The position numbers were made by a program, and so were the translations under genes. From positions 5,952,001-6,016,000 of the forward strand of contig NZ_CP104562.2 in the NCBI RefSeq assembly GCF_025398155.2: a stretch of DNA of 64,000 nucleotides. The letters are read 5' to 3'. Shown piece by piece: positions 37,302 to 46,203 of this stretch. How positions within the stretch are numbered: position 1 is the first letter of the stretch; the number at the start of each line of letters is the position of its first letter. The DNA comes from Roseateles amylovorans. Lineage in GTDB: Bacteria; Pseudomonadota; Gammaproteobacteria; Burkholderiales; Burkholderiaceae_C. The notes under the pieces were generated by a model. The model saw nothing but the letters and a program-made list of their open reading frames with translations. It did not search any database and was not told where the DNA came from.

Positions 37302-38614
37302 TGCGGGCCCTGTCGCTGCGCGCCTCCCTGCTGCGGATGGCGTTGGGCCTGGGGCTGGCCGTGCTGGCGCTGGCCCTGCTGGTGGAGGCGCTGGTGCTGA
37401 TCGGCGCTTCCGAAGTCACCGACGACTATGTGCGCAACTTCATGCGCGGCACCGTCGACCTGCTGGTGCGTGATCTGGCCCCGCTGGATCCGTCCGCCCG
37501 GCGGGAACGGCTGCGGGAGCTGGACGCGCAGTTCGACTATCCGGTGCGGCTCATCCCGGCCGCCCGGGAGCGGCTCACACCGGCGCAGCGGGATCGGCTC
37601 GCACGCGGCGAGGTGATCGTGACCGGCTTCAATCGCCGCATCTATGCCGCGCTGCCGGGCGAGCCCGACCAGTTGCTGCTGCTCGGTCCGCTGGACTCCA
37701 AACGCGCCGGCGAGCTGCCCAAGGAGCTGGCCTCGCAGCTGGTGGTGGCGATGGTGCTGGCGCTGGCCGTGGCGATCCTGGCGTGGTGGCAGTTGCGGCC
37801 GCTGTGGCGCGACCTTCGCGGCTTGCAGCGTGCGGCGGAACGGCTCAGTGCGGGGCGGTTCGACACCGAGATGCCGGCCCTGCAGAGCCGGCTGTTTGCG
37901 CCGGTGGTGGTGGCCAGCCGCGCCATGCTGGAGCGTCTCGCCAACGCCCTGGCCACGCAGCGCGAAATGACCGGCGCCATCTCCCACGAACTGCGCACGC
38001 CGCTGGCACGGCTGCGGTTCGCGGTGGACGCGCTGGTCGAGGAGGACGACCGTGAGGCCCGCGAACGCGCGGTGCAGGCCTGCGAGCGCGACATCGACGA
38101 ACTGGATGCCCTGATCGACGCCAGCCTGACGCTGACGCGGCTGGACATGGGGGCGATGCAGCCGGAGCTTGCACGCGGCGATCTGGCGGCACTGCTCACG
38201 GCAGAAGCCCGCTCGCTGGAGCCGCTGCTGGACGGCAAGGCCCTGGAGACCGATCTGCGCCTGCCGCCGGCCTTGCCCTTCGACGAGCGGCTGGTGCCCT
38301 ATGCGCTGCGCAACGGGCTGCGCAACGCGGCGCGCTATGCGCGTTCGCGCATCCTGCTGTCGGCTTGGGTGGAGGCCGGTCAGCTGTGGCTGGCCATCGA
38401 CGATGACGGCGACGGCGTGCCGCCCGCGCAACGCGAGGCGGCCTTCGTTCCGTTCAAACGGCTGGAACGCAAGGGCCGGTCGGCCACCCACGGCTTCGGC
38501 CTGGGGCTGGCCATCGTGCGGCATGTCGCCCAGGCCCACGGCGGGCAGGCCCGGCTCGGCGAGGCCCCACGCCTGGGCGGGGCGCGACTGTTGCTGCACT
38601 GGCCGGTGACATGA
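37301..38614 (+). CDS. HisKA sensor histidine kinase (RstB-like)
   Basis: A 437-residue inner-membrane kinase paired with the upstream regulator. Two helices (about 15-35 and 145-165) flank a periplasmic domain of about 110 residues. A HAMP-like linker, then the dimerisation domain with the phosphorylated histidine near residue 229 (AISHELRTPLARLRF), and the ATPase domain (LRNGLRNAARYA, DDDGDGVPP, HGFGLGLAIVRHVA) follow. The stimulus cannot be told from sequence. Confidence 0.92.
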   Translation: MRALSLRASLLRMALGLGLAVLALALLVEALVLIGASEVTDDYVRNFMRGTVDLLVRDLAPLDPSARRERLRELDAQFDYPVRLIPAARERLTPAQRDRLARGEVIVTGFNRRIYAALPGEPDQLLLLGPLDSKRAGELPKELASQLVVAMVLALAVAILAWWQLRPLWRDLRGLQRAAERLSAGRFDTEMPALQSRLFAPVVVASRAMLERLANALATQREMTGAISHELRTPLARLRFAVDALVEEDDREARERAVQACERDIDELDALIDASLTLTRLDMGAMQPELARGDLAALLTAEARSLEPLLDGKALETDLRLPPALPFDERLVPYALRNGLRNAARYARSRILLSAWVEAGQLWLAIDDDGDGVPPAQREAAFVPFKRLERKGRSATHGFGLGLAIVRHVAQAHGGQARLGEAPRLGGARLLLHWPVT

Positions 38615-39005
38615 AGGCAGCCGCGGTCGGAAGCGGCATTTCCGGCGGCATCGGCATCGGCATCGGCATCGGCATCGACGCCAGCGCTCGCCACTGCAAC
38701 TGCAACTGCAACTGCAACTGCGCAGACATCTGCGGCGACATCATCCCCGCCGTCCACTGCGGCGACAGCGACGCTTGAACGCACAAAGGTAAAGCGCGCG
38801 TCAAGCGCACGGCGGTCGGCTGTCATCAACCGTCACACAAGCGCCCAACTCGGTCCACAGACGCGGAGGACCGGGATTCCCACAATGCATCCATGTCGAG
38901 AGCGAATCTCACCGGATCTTCCGGAACCCGCCCGACGACATCGTGAAACCCACGCACGACTCGCGATCTCCGCGTCCGTTGCGAATGCTCTGAAGGAGTC
39001 CTCAC
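38615..39005. other. Intergenic region with hexanucleotide repeats
   Basis: This 391-bp gap holds the hexamer repeats at 38647-38718 and, to the right, the promoter region of the outer-membrane protein gene. A strong ribosome-binding site (AAGGAG at 38992-38997) lies just before that gene. No gene is visible. Confidence 0.55.
38647..38718. repeat. Two hexanucleotide repeats: GGCATC x5 and TGCAAC x4
   Basis: GGCATC is repeated five times without error (38647-38676), and TGCAAC four times (38695-38718). They lie just 3' of the histidine-kinase gene. The units resemble those of the repeat at 54817-54894 (GATGCG, AATGCA). Confidence 0.85.
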
Positions 39006-39578
39006 ATGAACCGCAAGAACAACAACACCCGCACGATCGTCAACGGCAAGAAGGCCGGCCTGTTTGCTGCCGCCGCGCTCGCCCTGACCCTGGGCTCTGG
39101 TCTGGCCATGGCGGCTGACACGCCTTACTACCTGGGTGGCGACGTCGCCAAGTCGACCAGCCGCGTGGACGGCAATTCGCAGAAGCGCACCGCCGACAGC
39201 TACAGCATCTTCGGTGGCTACAAGTTCAACGAGAACTTCGCCGTGGAAGCCAACTACACCGACCTGGGCCGCATCGACTTTGGCGGCGTGAGCGCCAAGA
39301 ACAAGGTCTATTCGCTGGATGGCATTGCCCGCGCGCCGCTGGGCAACAACTTCGGTGTGTACGGCAAGGTGGGTCTGGCCTACGCCCAGCGCGACTTCAA
39401 CAACGGCCTGGGCAATGAAGACAAGACCGGCCTGAAGCTGGGCGTGGGTGTCGACTACGCGCTGACCAAGAACGTCTCGCTGCGTGCGGAAGCCACTCGC
39501 TTCAACAACATGCCGGACGCCAACGGTTTCAACAAGAAGGTGGACCGACTGGGCGTCGGCGTGGCCTACCAGTTCTGA
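39006..39578 (+). CDS. Outer-membrane beta-barrel protein (OmpA-like transmembrane/OmpW-like)
   Basis: A 190-residue exported protein. The signal peptide has a long basic, Asn-rich start (MNRKNNNTRTIVNGKKAG) and is cut after A36 (AMA-ADTP). The mature part has alternating hydrophobic strands (YSIFGGYKFNENFAVEANYTDLG, GVYGKVGLAYA, TGLKLGVGVDYALT, LGVGVAYQF) of an eight-strand barrel ending in a terminal phenylalanine, as BAM substrates do. There is no C-terminal peptidoglycan-binding domain. The ATG at 39006 has a strong AAGGAG. Its 3' end runs into a candidate small RNA. Confidence 0.88.
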   Translation: MNRKNNNTRTIVNGKKAGLFAAAALALTLGSGLAMAADTPYYLGGDVAKSTSRVDGNSQKRTADSYSIFGGYKFNENFAVEANYTDLGRIDFGGVSAKNKVYSLDGIARAPLGNNFGVYGKVGLAYAQRDFNNGLGNEDKTGLKLGVGVDYALTKNVSLRAEATRFNNMPDANGFNKKVDRLGVGVAYQF

Positions 39579-39593
39579 TGTCCTGAGGACATC
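39577..39593. repeat. Hairpin at the stop codon of the barrel-protein gene
   Basis: GATGTCC and GGACATC pair across a 3-base loop; the stop codon overlaps the start of the stem. It stands directly before the anti-Shine-Dalgarno stem-loop, so it could be a processing or protection element. Confidence 0.6.
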
Positions 39594-39595
39594 GG

Positions 39596-39680
39596 CGCTT
39601 TCCGGTTGCGCTCCTACGCATCCTCCTCCCTCCCGAACGCCGGAAAGCGAAAGGGCAGTGCCTCGGCACTGCCCTTTTTT
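39596..39680 (+). ncRNA. Candidate 3'-UTR-derived small RNA with anti-Shine-Dalgarno loop
   Basis: CGCTTTCCGG (39596-39605) and CCGGAAAGCG (39640-39649) form a perfect 10-bp stem enclosing a 34-nt loop that contains TCCTCCTCCCTCCC (39621-39634). Two bases later an intrinsic terminator begins. The element follows the barrel-protein stop by 18 bp with no visible promoter of its own, so it would be cut from that mRNA or share its terminator. The design matches the element at 15258-15365. Confidence 0.6.
39651..39680 (+). terminator. Intrinsic terminator of the barrel-protein transcript
   Basis: AAGGGCAGTGCC (39651-39662) and GGCACTGCCCTT (39665-39676) form a 12-bp stem continued by a run of T residues up to 39680. 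Confidence 0.92.
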
Positions 39681-39762
39681 CGTTGGCGATCAGGCCGGAC
39701 CCACCATCAGGTCCCGCCATGGCGGCACGCTGACCTCTCTGGTCGGTCGAGTGCGGCGGGGG

Positions 39763-41130
39763 TCAGATCCGTCGCGCCAGCGCCTCCGCCTTGCCGATGT
39801 AGTTGCCCGGCGTCATCGCCAACAGGCGCTGCTTTTCGGCCTCGGGCAGTTCCAGGCCCTGGATGAACGCCTGGATGGATTCGCGGGTGATGGTCTTGCC
39901 GCGGGTCAGTTCCTTCAGCCGCTCATACGGATTGGGCAGCGCATAGCGGCGCATCACCGTCTGGATCGGCTCGGCCAGCACTTCCCACGAGGCGTCCAGA
40001 TCCGCGTCCAGCGCGGCGGCGTTGAGCTCCAGCTTGTCCAGGCCCTTGCTCAGGGAGTCATAACCCAGCAACGCATAACCCAGCGCCACACCCATGTTGC
40101 GCAGCACCGTTGAATCGGTGAGGTCACGCTGCCAGCGGCTGATCGGGAGCTTCTGGCTCAGGTGGGTCAGCAGCGCATTGGCCAGGCCGAAATTGCCTTC
40201 GGCATTCTCGAAGTCGATCGGGTTGACCTTGTGCGGCATGGTCGAGGAACCGATCTCGCCCGCCTTGGTGCGTTGCTTGAAGTAGCCCAGCGACACATAG
40301 CCCCACACATCGCGCGACCAGTCCACCAGGATGGTGTTGGCACGGGTCACGGCATCGAACAGCTCGGCCATGTAGTCATGCGGCTCGATCTGGATGGTGT
40401 AGGGATTGAAGGTCAGTCCCAGCTGCTTCTCGATCACCGATTGGCTGAAGGCTTCCCAGTCCTGCTCCGGATAGGCCGACAGATGGGCGTTGTAGTTGCC
40501 CACCGCGCCGTTCATCTTGGCCAGCAGCTTGACCTCGGCAATGACGACCCGGGCCCGGCGCAGGCGGGCGACGACGTTGGCGATCTCCTTGCCCACCGTG
40601 GTCGGGCTGGCGGTCTGGCCGTGGGTGCGGCTGAGCATCGGCGCGGCGGCCATGGCCTGGGCCATCTCGGTCAGCTTGGCAATGACGCGGTCCAGCGCCG
40701 GCAGGATCACCTGTTCGCGCGCGGCCTTCAGCATCAGGCCATGGCTGGTGTTGTTGATGTCCTCGCTGGTGCAGGCGAAGTGCACGAACTCGCCGGCCGC
40801 TTCCAGTTCCGCATGGCCGGCGAACTGCTTCTTGATCCAGTACTCGACCGCCTTGACATCATGGTTGGTGGTCTTCTCGATGTCCTTGATCGCTTGCGCA
40901 TCGGCCTCGGAGAAGTTGGCCACCAGGGCACGAAGTCGCTCGCGGGCGGCGGCCGGCAGTGGCTTGAATTCGGCCAGGCCGGCATCGGACAGGGCGATGA
41001 ACCATTCGATTTCCACCTGCACGCGGCGGTGCATCAGGCCGAATTCCGACAGCAGCGGACGCAACGACGCCATGCGCGAGGCATAGCGACCATCCAGGGG
41101 CGACAAGGCGGTGAGGGCGGAGAGATTCAT
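39763..41130 (-). CDS. purB: Adenylosuccinate lyase
   Basis: A 455-residue enzyme that works twice in purine synthesis, splitting fumarate from SAICAR and from adenylosuccinate. The superfamily signature is GSSTMPHKVNPIDFENAEGN, and SRTHGQTASPTTVGKEIANV and HFACTSEDINNTSHG supply the catalytic His residues. The length is that of the E. coli type. I chose the ATG at 41130 (MNLSALTALSPLDGRY); an alternative ATG lies 15 bp upstream. Confidence 0.96.
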   Translation of the reverse strand: MNLSALTALSPLDGRYASRMASLRPLLSEFGLMHRRVQVEIEWFIALSDAGLAEFKPLPAAARERLRALVANFSEADAQAIKDIEKTTNHDVKAVEYWIKKQFAGHAELEAAGEFVHFACTSEDINNTSHGLMLKAAREQVILPALDRVIAKLTEMAQAMAAAPMLSRTHGQTASPTTVGKEIANVVARLRRARVVIAEVKLLAKMNGAVGNYNAHLSAYPEQDWEAFSQSVIEKQLGLTFNPYTIQIEPHDYMAELFDAVTRANTILVDWSRDVWGYVSLGYFKQRTKAGEIGSSTMPHKVNPIDFENAEGNFGLANALLTHLSQKLPISRWQRDLTDSTVLRNMGVALGYALLGYDSLSKGLDKLELNAAALDADLDASWEVLAEPIQTVMRRYALPNPYERLKELTRGKTITRESIQAFIQGLELPEAEKQRLLAMTPGNYIGKAEALARRI

Positions 41131-41327
41131 GGCGGGGCGGCGCATCGGCCAGGGCTGGGGCAAACCCGCAGATTCTACAGAGCGGCCCCAGCCGGGTGTG
41201 GCCAACGCCTGCTGGCGTGACGGGCTTCCGGTTCCCGACGCGCGTCCGCCACGCCGCCCGCAGCACCAGCGGCGCCAGACGCGACAATGCCGCGGCAGAC
41301 CAACACGACGTGGACGAGGAACGAGGG

Positions 41328-44327
41328 ATGGGCAAGCGCGCGACAACGATGGGCCAATCGAACGAGGGCTCGGTGCCGGACCTGGCACGGACGACCCATC
41401 GGCCCACGCACCGCGGCGGCCCCGGCGCTTCGACCGGCCTGGGAGCCGCGGCGGCCGTGGTGCTGGCCCTGTCCACCGCGCTGTCCGGCTGCCAGAAGTC
41501 CGCCGATCCGCAGGCGATCCAGCCGGCCGTGGCGGCTTCGGCCAGCCCGACCGTCAGCGCCACCTTGCGCACCCAGGCCGATCAGGTGCTGGCGCGCTAC
41601 CGCCAGATGATTGTGCTGATGGACGGCGAGTCCTCGCTCAAGCCCGCGGAACGCGAAGCGGTGCATGCGGTCGGTCTGATGCTGTTCCACGACATGCATG
41701 AGAGCGTCGAGGCGCTGGGTGCCACCGCGGCAAAGAGCCAGGATCCGGCCGGTCTGGCCGCACTGTCCGAGCTGCTGGACCGCATCGAGCAGGAACCAAG
41801 CTGGTTCGATGCCGACCGACTCGCGTTCAAGGAGTTCCTCACCCAGTTCGGTCAGCAGATGTCCACCTCGCAAAGCATCGCGGGGCTGAAGCTGGCCAAG
41901 CGGGCGAATGAGGACCTGGCGGTGCTGGCGGAGGTCGAGCAGGCGTATGCGCAGGAACTGCGCGACACCTTCGGTCGCTTCGCCCAGCGGGGCATCACGC
42001 TCAAGCGGGAGAAGTGGGCAGACTATGTGGCCAAGCTCAAGGGGCTCTACACCCGCGAAGGCATCCTGAAGGATTACGCCACCGTGCTGCCCGATCTGCG
42101 GGCCCGTCCCAGCACCGACAACAACGCGACCACCACCACCGCAGCGGCGCCCGAGGGCGAGCCGGCGTCGGGCGCGACACGCGGGCCGGCCACCGCCAAG
42201 GCCGAGCGGGAATTCTTCGGCCTGCAGTTGCCGCCCAAGACGGTGTTGCTGACCTTCGATGACGGTCCGCACCCGCGCTACACCGATGAAATCCTGGAGA
42301 TTCTCAAGCGTTACCAAACGCCTGCGGTCTTCTTTCAACTCGGGCGCAACCTGGGCACGGTCGACAAGGACGGCAAGGTCAAGCCCGGCCCGGGCTCCCA
42401 GGTGGCGCAGCGGGTGCTGGCGGCGGGTCATCCGATCGCCAACCACAGCTTCACCCACGGCCTGATGTCGAAGTTCCAGCTCGATCAGGTGCGCAGCGAA
42501 GCCAGCAGGACCGAAGCGCTGCTGGACAACGCCGGCCGCAATGGCCAGGCCCTGTTTCGATTTCCCTATGGCGCGCGCAATGATGGGGCGCTGGGCGTGA
42601 TCGAATCGCTGAAGCTGCGGTCGATGATGTGGAACGTGGACTCGCTGGACTGGTCCGATCCGATCCCGAAATCGATTGCTGCGCGGGTGTTGAATGAGCT
42701 GTCCAAACAGCAGCGCGGCATTGTGCTGTTCCACGACATCCATGCGCGCACCGTCGAGGCGCTGCCGCTGGTGCTGGATCAGCTCAAGGCGGAGGGCTAC
42801 CGCTTCGCGGCCTGGAAGGACGGCAAGATCCAGCCGCTGGACGCGCCTGCGGGCGGCGAAAGCGCTGCGGCGCCCGAGCTGGCGGGTGCCAATCTCTACC
42901 GCGACAGCTATGCGCTGGTGATCGGCATCGACCAGTACAAGAGCTGGCCGCGCCTGCAGCACGCGGTGCGCGATGCACGCGCCGTGCAGGACACGCTGCA
43001 GACCCAGTTCGGCTTCCGGCCCGAGAACGTCGTCACGCTGACCGATGGTGAGGCCACCCGCGCCAACATCCTGCGCGCACTCAATGGCCTGGTGCGGGAC
43101 AAGGCGGGCTCGTCCAAGCTCAAGCGGGACGACCGGGTGTTCGTCTTCTTCGCGGGCCACGGCAGCACCCGGCGGTTGCCGAGCGGCCGGGATGTGGGCT
43201 ACATCATCCCGGTGGACGCCGGTACCGATGACTTGCAGACCGACGCCATCGCCATGCCGCAGTTGCAGGAGCTCGGCGAAGCATTGCCGGCCAAGCATGC
43301 CTTCTTCATCATCGATGCCTGCTATTCCGGCCTGGGCCTGACCCGCGCCGGCTCGGCGGGCGGCAGCGCCAACTTCGTGCGGGACAACGCCCGCCGCATG
43401 GGTCGCCAGATGATGACCGCCGGCGGCGCAGACCAGCAGGTGGCCGATGACGGCCCCGGCGGCCATTCGGTCTTCACCTGGACCCTGCTGCAGGCCCTCT
43501 CCGGCAAGGCCGACCTGAACGGTGACGGCCTGATCACCGCCACCGAGCTGGCCGCCTATGTAGCGCCAGCAGTCTCGGCCATTGCGCACCAGACACCGGC
43601 CTTCGGCAGCCTGCCGGGGTCCGAAGGCGGCGAGTTCATCTTCGAGCTCGCGTCCACGCCGGAGCAGGCCTTGAGCGGGGACAGCAACCAGTTGGACGCC
43701 AAGACCAGCGCGCTGGCCAAGCGTGCCGACGACGCGCGCAATGCGCAGCTCCAGCCGGTGGCCTCGCCTGCTGCCGCCTCCGCCACACCGGGCGCAGCAC
43801 CGACCACGACCACGACCACCACCGCAGCGGCCGGACAAGCGCCCGCAGCGAGCGCGGCCTCGGTGCAGATCGTGTTGAAGGGCCTGGACGGCAAGGACAC
43901 GGCCATCGCCACCAGCGCCACGGCGGTCTCGATCAGCCCCCGCGTCGCGGCGCAGCGCGCGAATGATCGTGGCCTGCAGCTCTACAAGGAGCGCCGCTAT
44001 GACGAAGCGGAGGCCGCCTTCACCGAGGCCCTCAAGCTGCAGCCGCGCTTCGCGCTCGCCGCCAACAACCTCGGCTTCATCTACTTCAAGCGCGACAAGC
44101 CGGTCGAAGCAGCCCGCTGGTTCCGCAAGGCCATCGAGATGGACGGCAGCCGGGCCCTGGCTCACCTCAACCTCGGCGATGCGCTGCTGATGGCCAACGA
44201 GGATGCGCAGGCGCAGGCGGCCTATCGCAGCTTCATCGAACTCTCGCCCAAGCACGCCCGCGTGGCCGAAATCCGAGCCTGGCTGGAACAGCCCGATGCG
44301 GCCCATCGGCCGGCGCCTCCGCGGTGA
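41328..44327 (+). CDS. Lipoprotein fusing NodB polysaccharide deacetylase, caspase-like (C14) domain, EF-hand loop and TPR repeats
   Basis: A 999-residue exported multi-domain protein. After a 40-residue basic/polar N region, a hydrophobic stretch ends at a lipobox with C55 (STALSGC), so lipid anchoring is predicted. Residues 60-250 are helical and unassigned, followed by a Thr/Ala-rich linker. Residues 305-500 are a NodB-type deacetylase: TFDDGPHPRYTDEIL holds the metal/catalytic aspartates, and NHSFTH (about 372-377) the metal histidines. Residues 525-780 are a caspase-like domain with H611 in FAGHGS and C665 in IIDACYSG. Between them and the linker lies a perfect EF-hand loop, D729-L-N-G-D-G-L-I-T-A-T-E740. 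After an Ala/Thr/Pro-rich linker, about three TPRs fill 875-985. I chose the ATG at 41328, preceded by a purine-rich AGGAACGAGGG; an ATG at 41349 is possible. Confidence 0.9.
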   Translation: MGKRATTMGQSNEGSVPDLARTTHRPTHRGGPGASTGLGAAAAVVLALSTALSGCQKSADPQAIQPAVAASASPTVSATLRTQADQVLARYRQMIVLMDGESSLKPAEREAVHAVGLMLFHDMHESVEALGATAAKSQDPAGLAALSELLDRIEQEPSWFDADRLAFKEFLTQFGQQMSTSQSIAGLKLAKRANEDLAVLAEVEQAYAQELRDTFGRFAQRGITLKREKWADYVAKLKGLYTREGILKDYATVLPDLRARPSTDNNATTTTAAAPEGEPASGATRGPATAKAEREFFGLQLPPKTVLLTFDDGPHPRYTDEILEILKRYQTPAVFFQLGRNLGTVDKDGKVKPGPGSQVAQRVLAAGHPIANHSFTHGLMSKFQLDQVRSEASRTEALLDNAGRNGQALFRFPYGARNDGALGVIESLKLRSMMWNVDSLDWSDPIPKSIAARVLNELSKQQRGIVLFHDIHARTVEALPLVLDQLKAEGYRFAAWKDGKIQPLDAPAGGESAAAPELAGANLYRDSYALVIGIDQYKSWPRLQHAVRDARAVQDTLQTQFGFRPENVVTLTDGEATRANILRALNGLVRDKAGSSKLKRDDRVFVFFAGHGSTRRLPSGRDVGYIIPVDAGTDDLQTDAIAMPQLQELGEALPAKHAFFIIDACYSGLGLTRAGSAGGSANFVRDNARRMGRQMMTAGGADQQVADDGPGGHSVFTWTLLQALSGKADLNGDGLITATELAAYVAPAVSAIAHQTPAFGSLPGSEGGEFIFELASTPEQALSGDSNQLDAKTSALAKRADDARNAQLQPVASPAAASATPGAAPTTTTTTTAAAGQAPAASAASVQIVLKGLDGKDTAIATSATAVSISPRVAAQRANDRGLQLYKERRYDEAEAAFTEALKLQPRFALAANNLGFIYFKRDKPVEAARWFRKAIEMDGSRALAHLNLGDALLMANEDAQAQAAYRSFIELSPKHARVAEIRAWLEQPDAAHRPAPPR

Positions 44328-44368
44328 GGCTCTGACGTTCGGAGCGTGATTCAGTCGGACAAGCGAAT

Positions 44369-44437
44369 CAACGATTCAACGATTCAACGATTCAACGATT
44401 CGACGAATCATCAAACGAACGAACGGATGGATGGATG
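44369..44437. repeat. Short tandem repeats: CAACGATT x4, then ACGA and GGAT runs
   Basis: Four exact CAACGATT units (44369-44400) are followed by a degenerate unit, then about three ACGA and three GGAT tetramers. The segment is AT-richer than its surroundings and immediately 3' of the fusion-lipoprotein gene. Confidence 0.85.
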
Positions 44438-44515
44438 GCGAGACCGCGTCTTGCGGGGTGGGTGGGTGCTGCTTGAGCGGTTGAAGTGGGATTGGGTGCA
44501 GGGCAGGGTGGCTCG

Positions 44516-44623
44516 GATCGAAGCGACCGGGGGCCACTTTTCGGAGGTCAAGGAATGAATTCGGCGGACGTCAGTCCGACGAAGAAGGGACACGGAGAAA
44601 AGTGGCCCCCGGTTGCTTCGATC
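44516..44623. mobile_element. Inverted repeat of 27 bp with a 54-bp centre (possible MITE)
   Basis: The arms at 44516-44542 and 44597-44623 are complementary over 27 bp with one mismatch; each contains the GGGGGCCACTTTTC core. The centre has its own small hairpin (CGGAC/GTCCG). The core resembles terminal sequences I associate with IS21-type elements, but this is recall, not a match I could test. No transposase is present. It may be a miniature element, or simply a large hairpin. Confidence 0.45.
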
Positions 44624-44764
44624 GTGTTTGGCGTGGGGAGGGGGCTCTGCCCTGGGCCAGTGAAAGGGGCAGCAGCCACAGATTGCACTGGGGCCGCAAT
44701 CGCGCCTTGCCCGCTGACGCCACAACACCACGCGCGGGCCTCGGCAGCGCCCCGCCCGCAGGGC

Positions 44765-44770
44765 TAGAAT
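44765..44770 (+). promoter_or_regulatory. Probable -10 box of lptA
   Basis: TAGAAT matches five of six consensus bases and lies 34 bp upstream of the lptA ATG. The -35 position is a poor match (CGGCAG). Confidence 0.4.
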
Positions 44771-44803
44771 GGCCTGCAAGTTTTGTGCCGTCAGGATTCC
44801 CAC

Positions 44804-45420
44804 ATGCCGTTCCGTCGCTCCCTGCTGTTGACCGGCGCCCTCGCGCTGGGCCTGGTCGCGCCTTGGGCTCACGCCGCCAAGGATGACCGCCAGAAGCCGC
44901 TGAACCTGGTCTTCGACAAGCAGGGCGAGGTGGACAAGGTCAAGCAGCGTGCCGAATTCAACGGCAACGTCATCATGACCAAGGGCTCGCTCATGCTGCG
45001 GGCCGAGCGCATGGATGTGCAGGAAACCAGCGACGGCTACTACCAGGCCTATGCCACCGGCGCCACCGCCCGGCAGGTGCAGTTCCGCCAGGACCGTGAC
45101 ACCCCCGGCGAGCGGATCGAAGGCCGCGCCGACCAGATCGAATACGACACCCGCAGCGAAACCATGCGCCTGGTCGGCAATGCCGAAGCCAAGGTCATGC
45201 GCGGCGACCAGCTGATGCAGACCATGTCCGGCGCCTCGCTGAACTACGACAACCGGACCGAACGACTGGTGGTCGAAACTGGCGCGAGCTCGCCGCATCC
45301 GAGCGGCCGCGGCCGCGTGGTGCTGATGCCGCGCAATCCTCCGGCCGAACCGGCGCCGGCTGCGAGCGAGCCGCTGGGCCTGCGTCCCAGCATGAACCTG
45401 ACTCCGCGTCAGCCCCAGCC

Positions 45421-45424
<4 letters not shown>
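44804..45424 (+). CDS. lptA: LPS transport periplasmic protein LptA
   Basis: A 206-residue periplasmic protein that forms the bridge carrying lipopolysaccharide from the inner to the outer membrane. The signal peptide ends at AHAAKDD (residues 1-24). The OstA-type beta-jellyroll follows (NLVFDKQGEVDKVKQRAEFNGNVIMTKGSL ... IEYDTRSETMRLVGNAEAKVMRG). The C-terminal ~35 residues are Pro/Ala-rich. The ATG at 44804 follows a weak AGGA. Its stop overlaps lptB by 4 bp. Confidence 0.93.
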
Positions 45425-46188
<764 letters not shown>

Positions 46189-46203
46189 GCGGCGAGGCGC
46201 GCA

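Larger units (their letters stand above)
44328..44803. other. Intergenic region with short repeats, a long inverted repeat and the lptA promoter
   Basis: The 476-bp gap upstream of lptA contains an octamer repeat and tetramer runs (44369-44437), the 27-bp inverted repeat at 44516-44623 and a probable lptA -10 box. No gene is visible. Notably, lptC, which often precedes lptA, is absent. Confidence 0.6.

Noticed and set aside
41175..44306. Minus-strand open frame of 1043 codons opposite the fusion lipoprotein
   Set aside because: It is the antisense shadow of a gene with intact enzyme motifs. Composition is Gln/Arg/Gly/His-rich and unlike a real protein.
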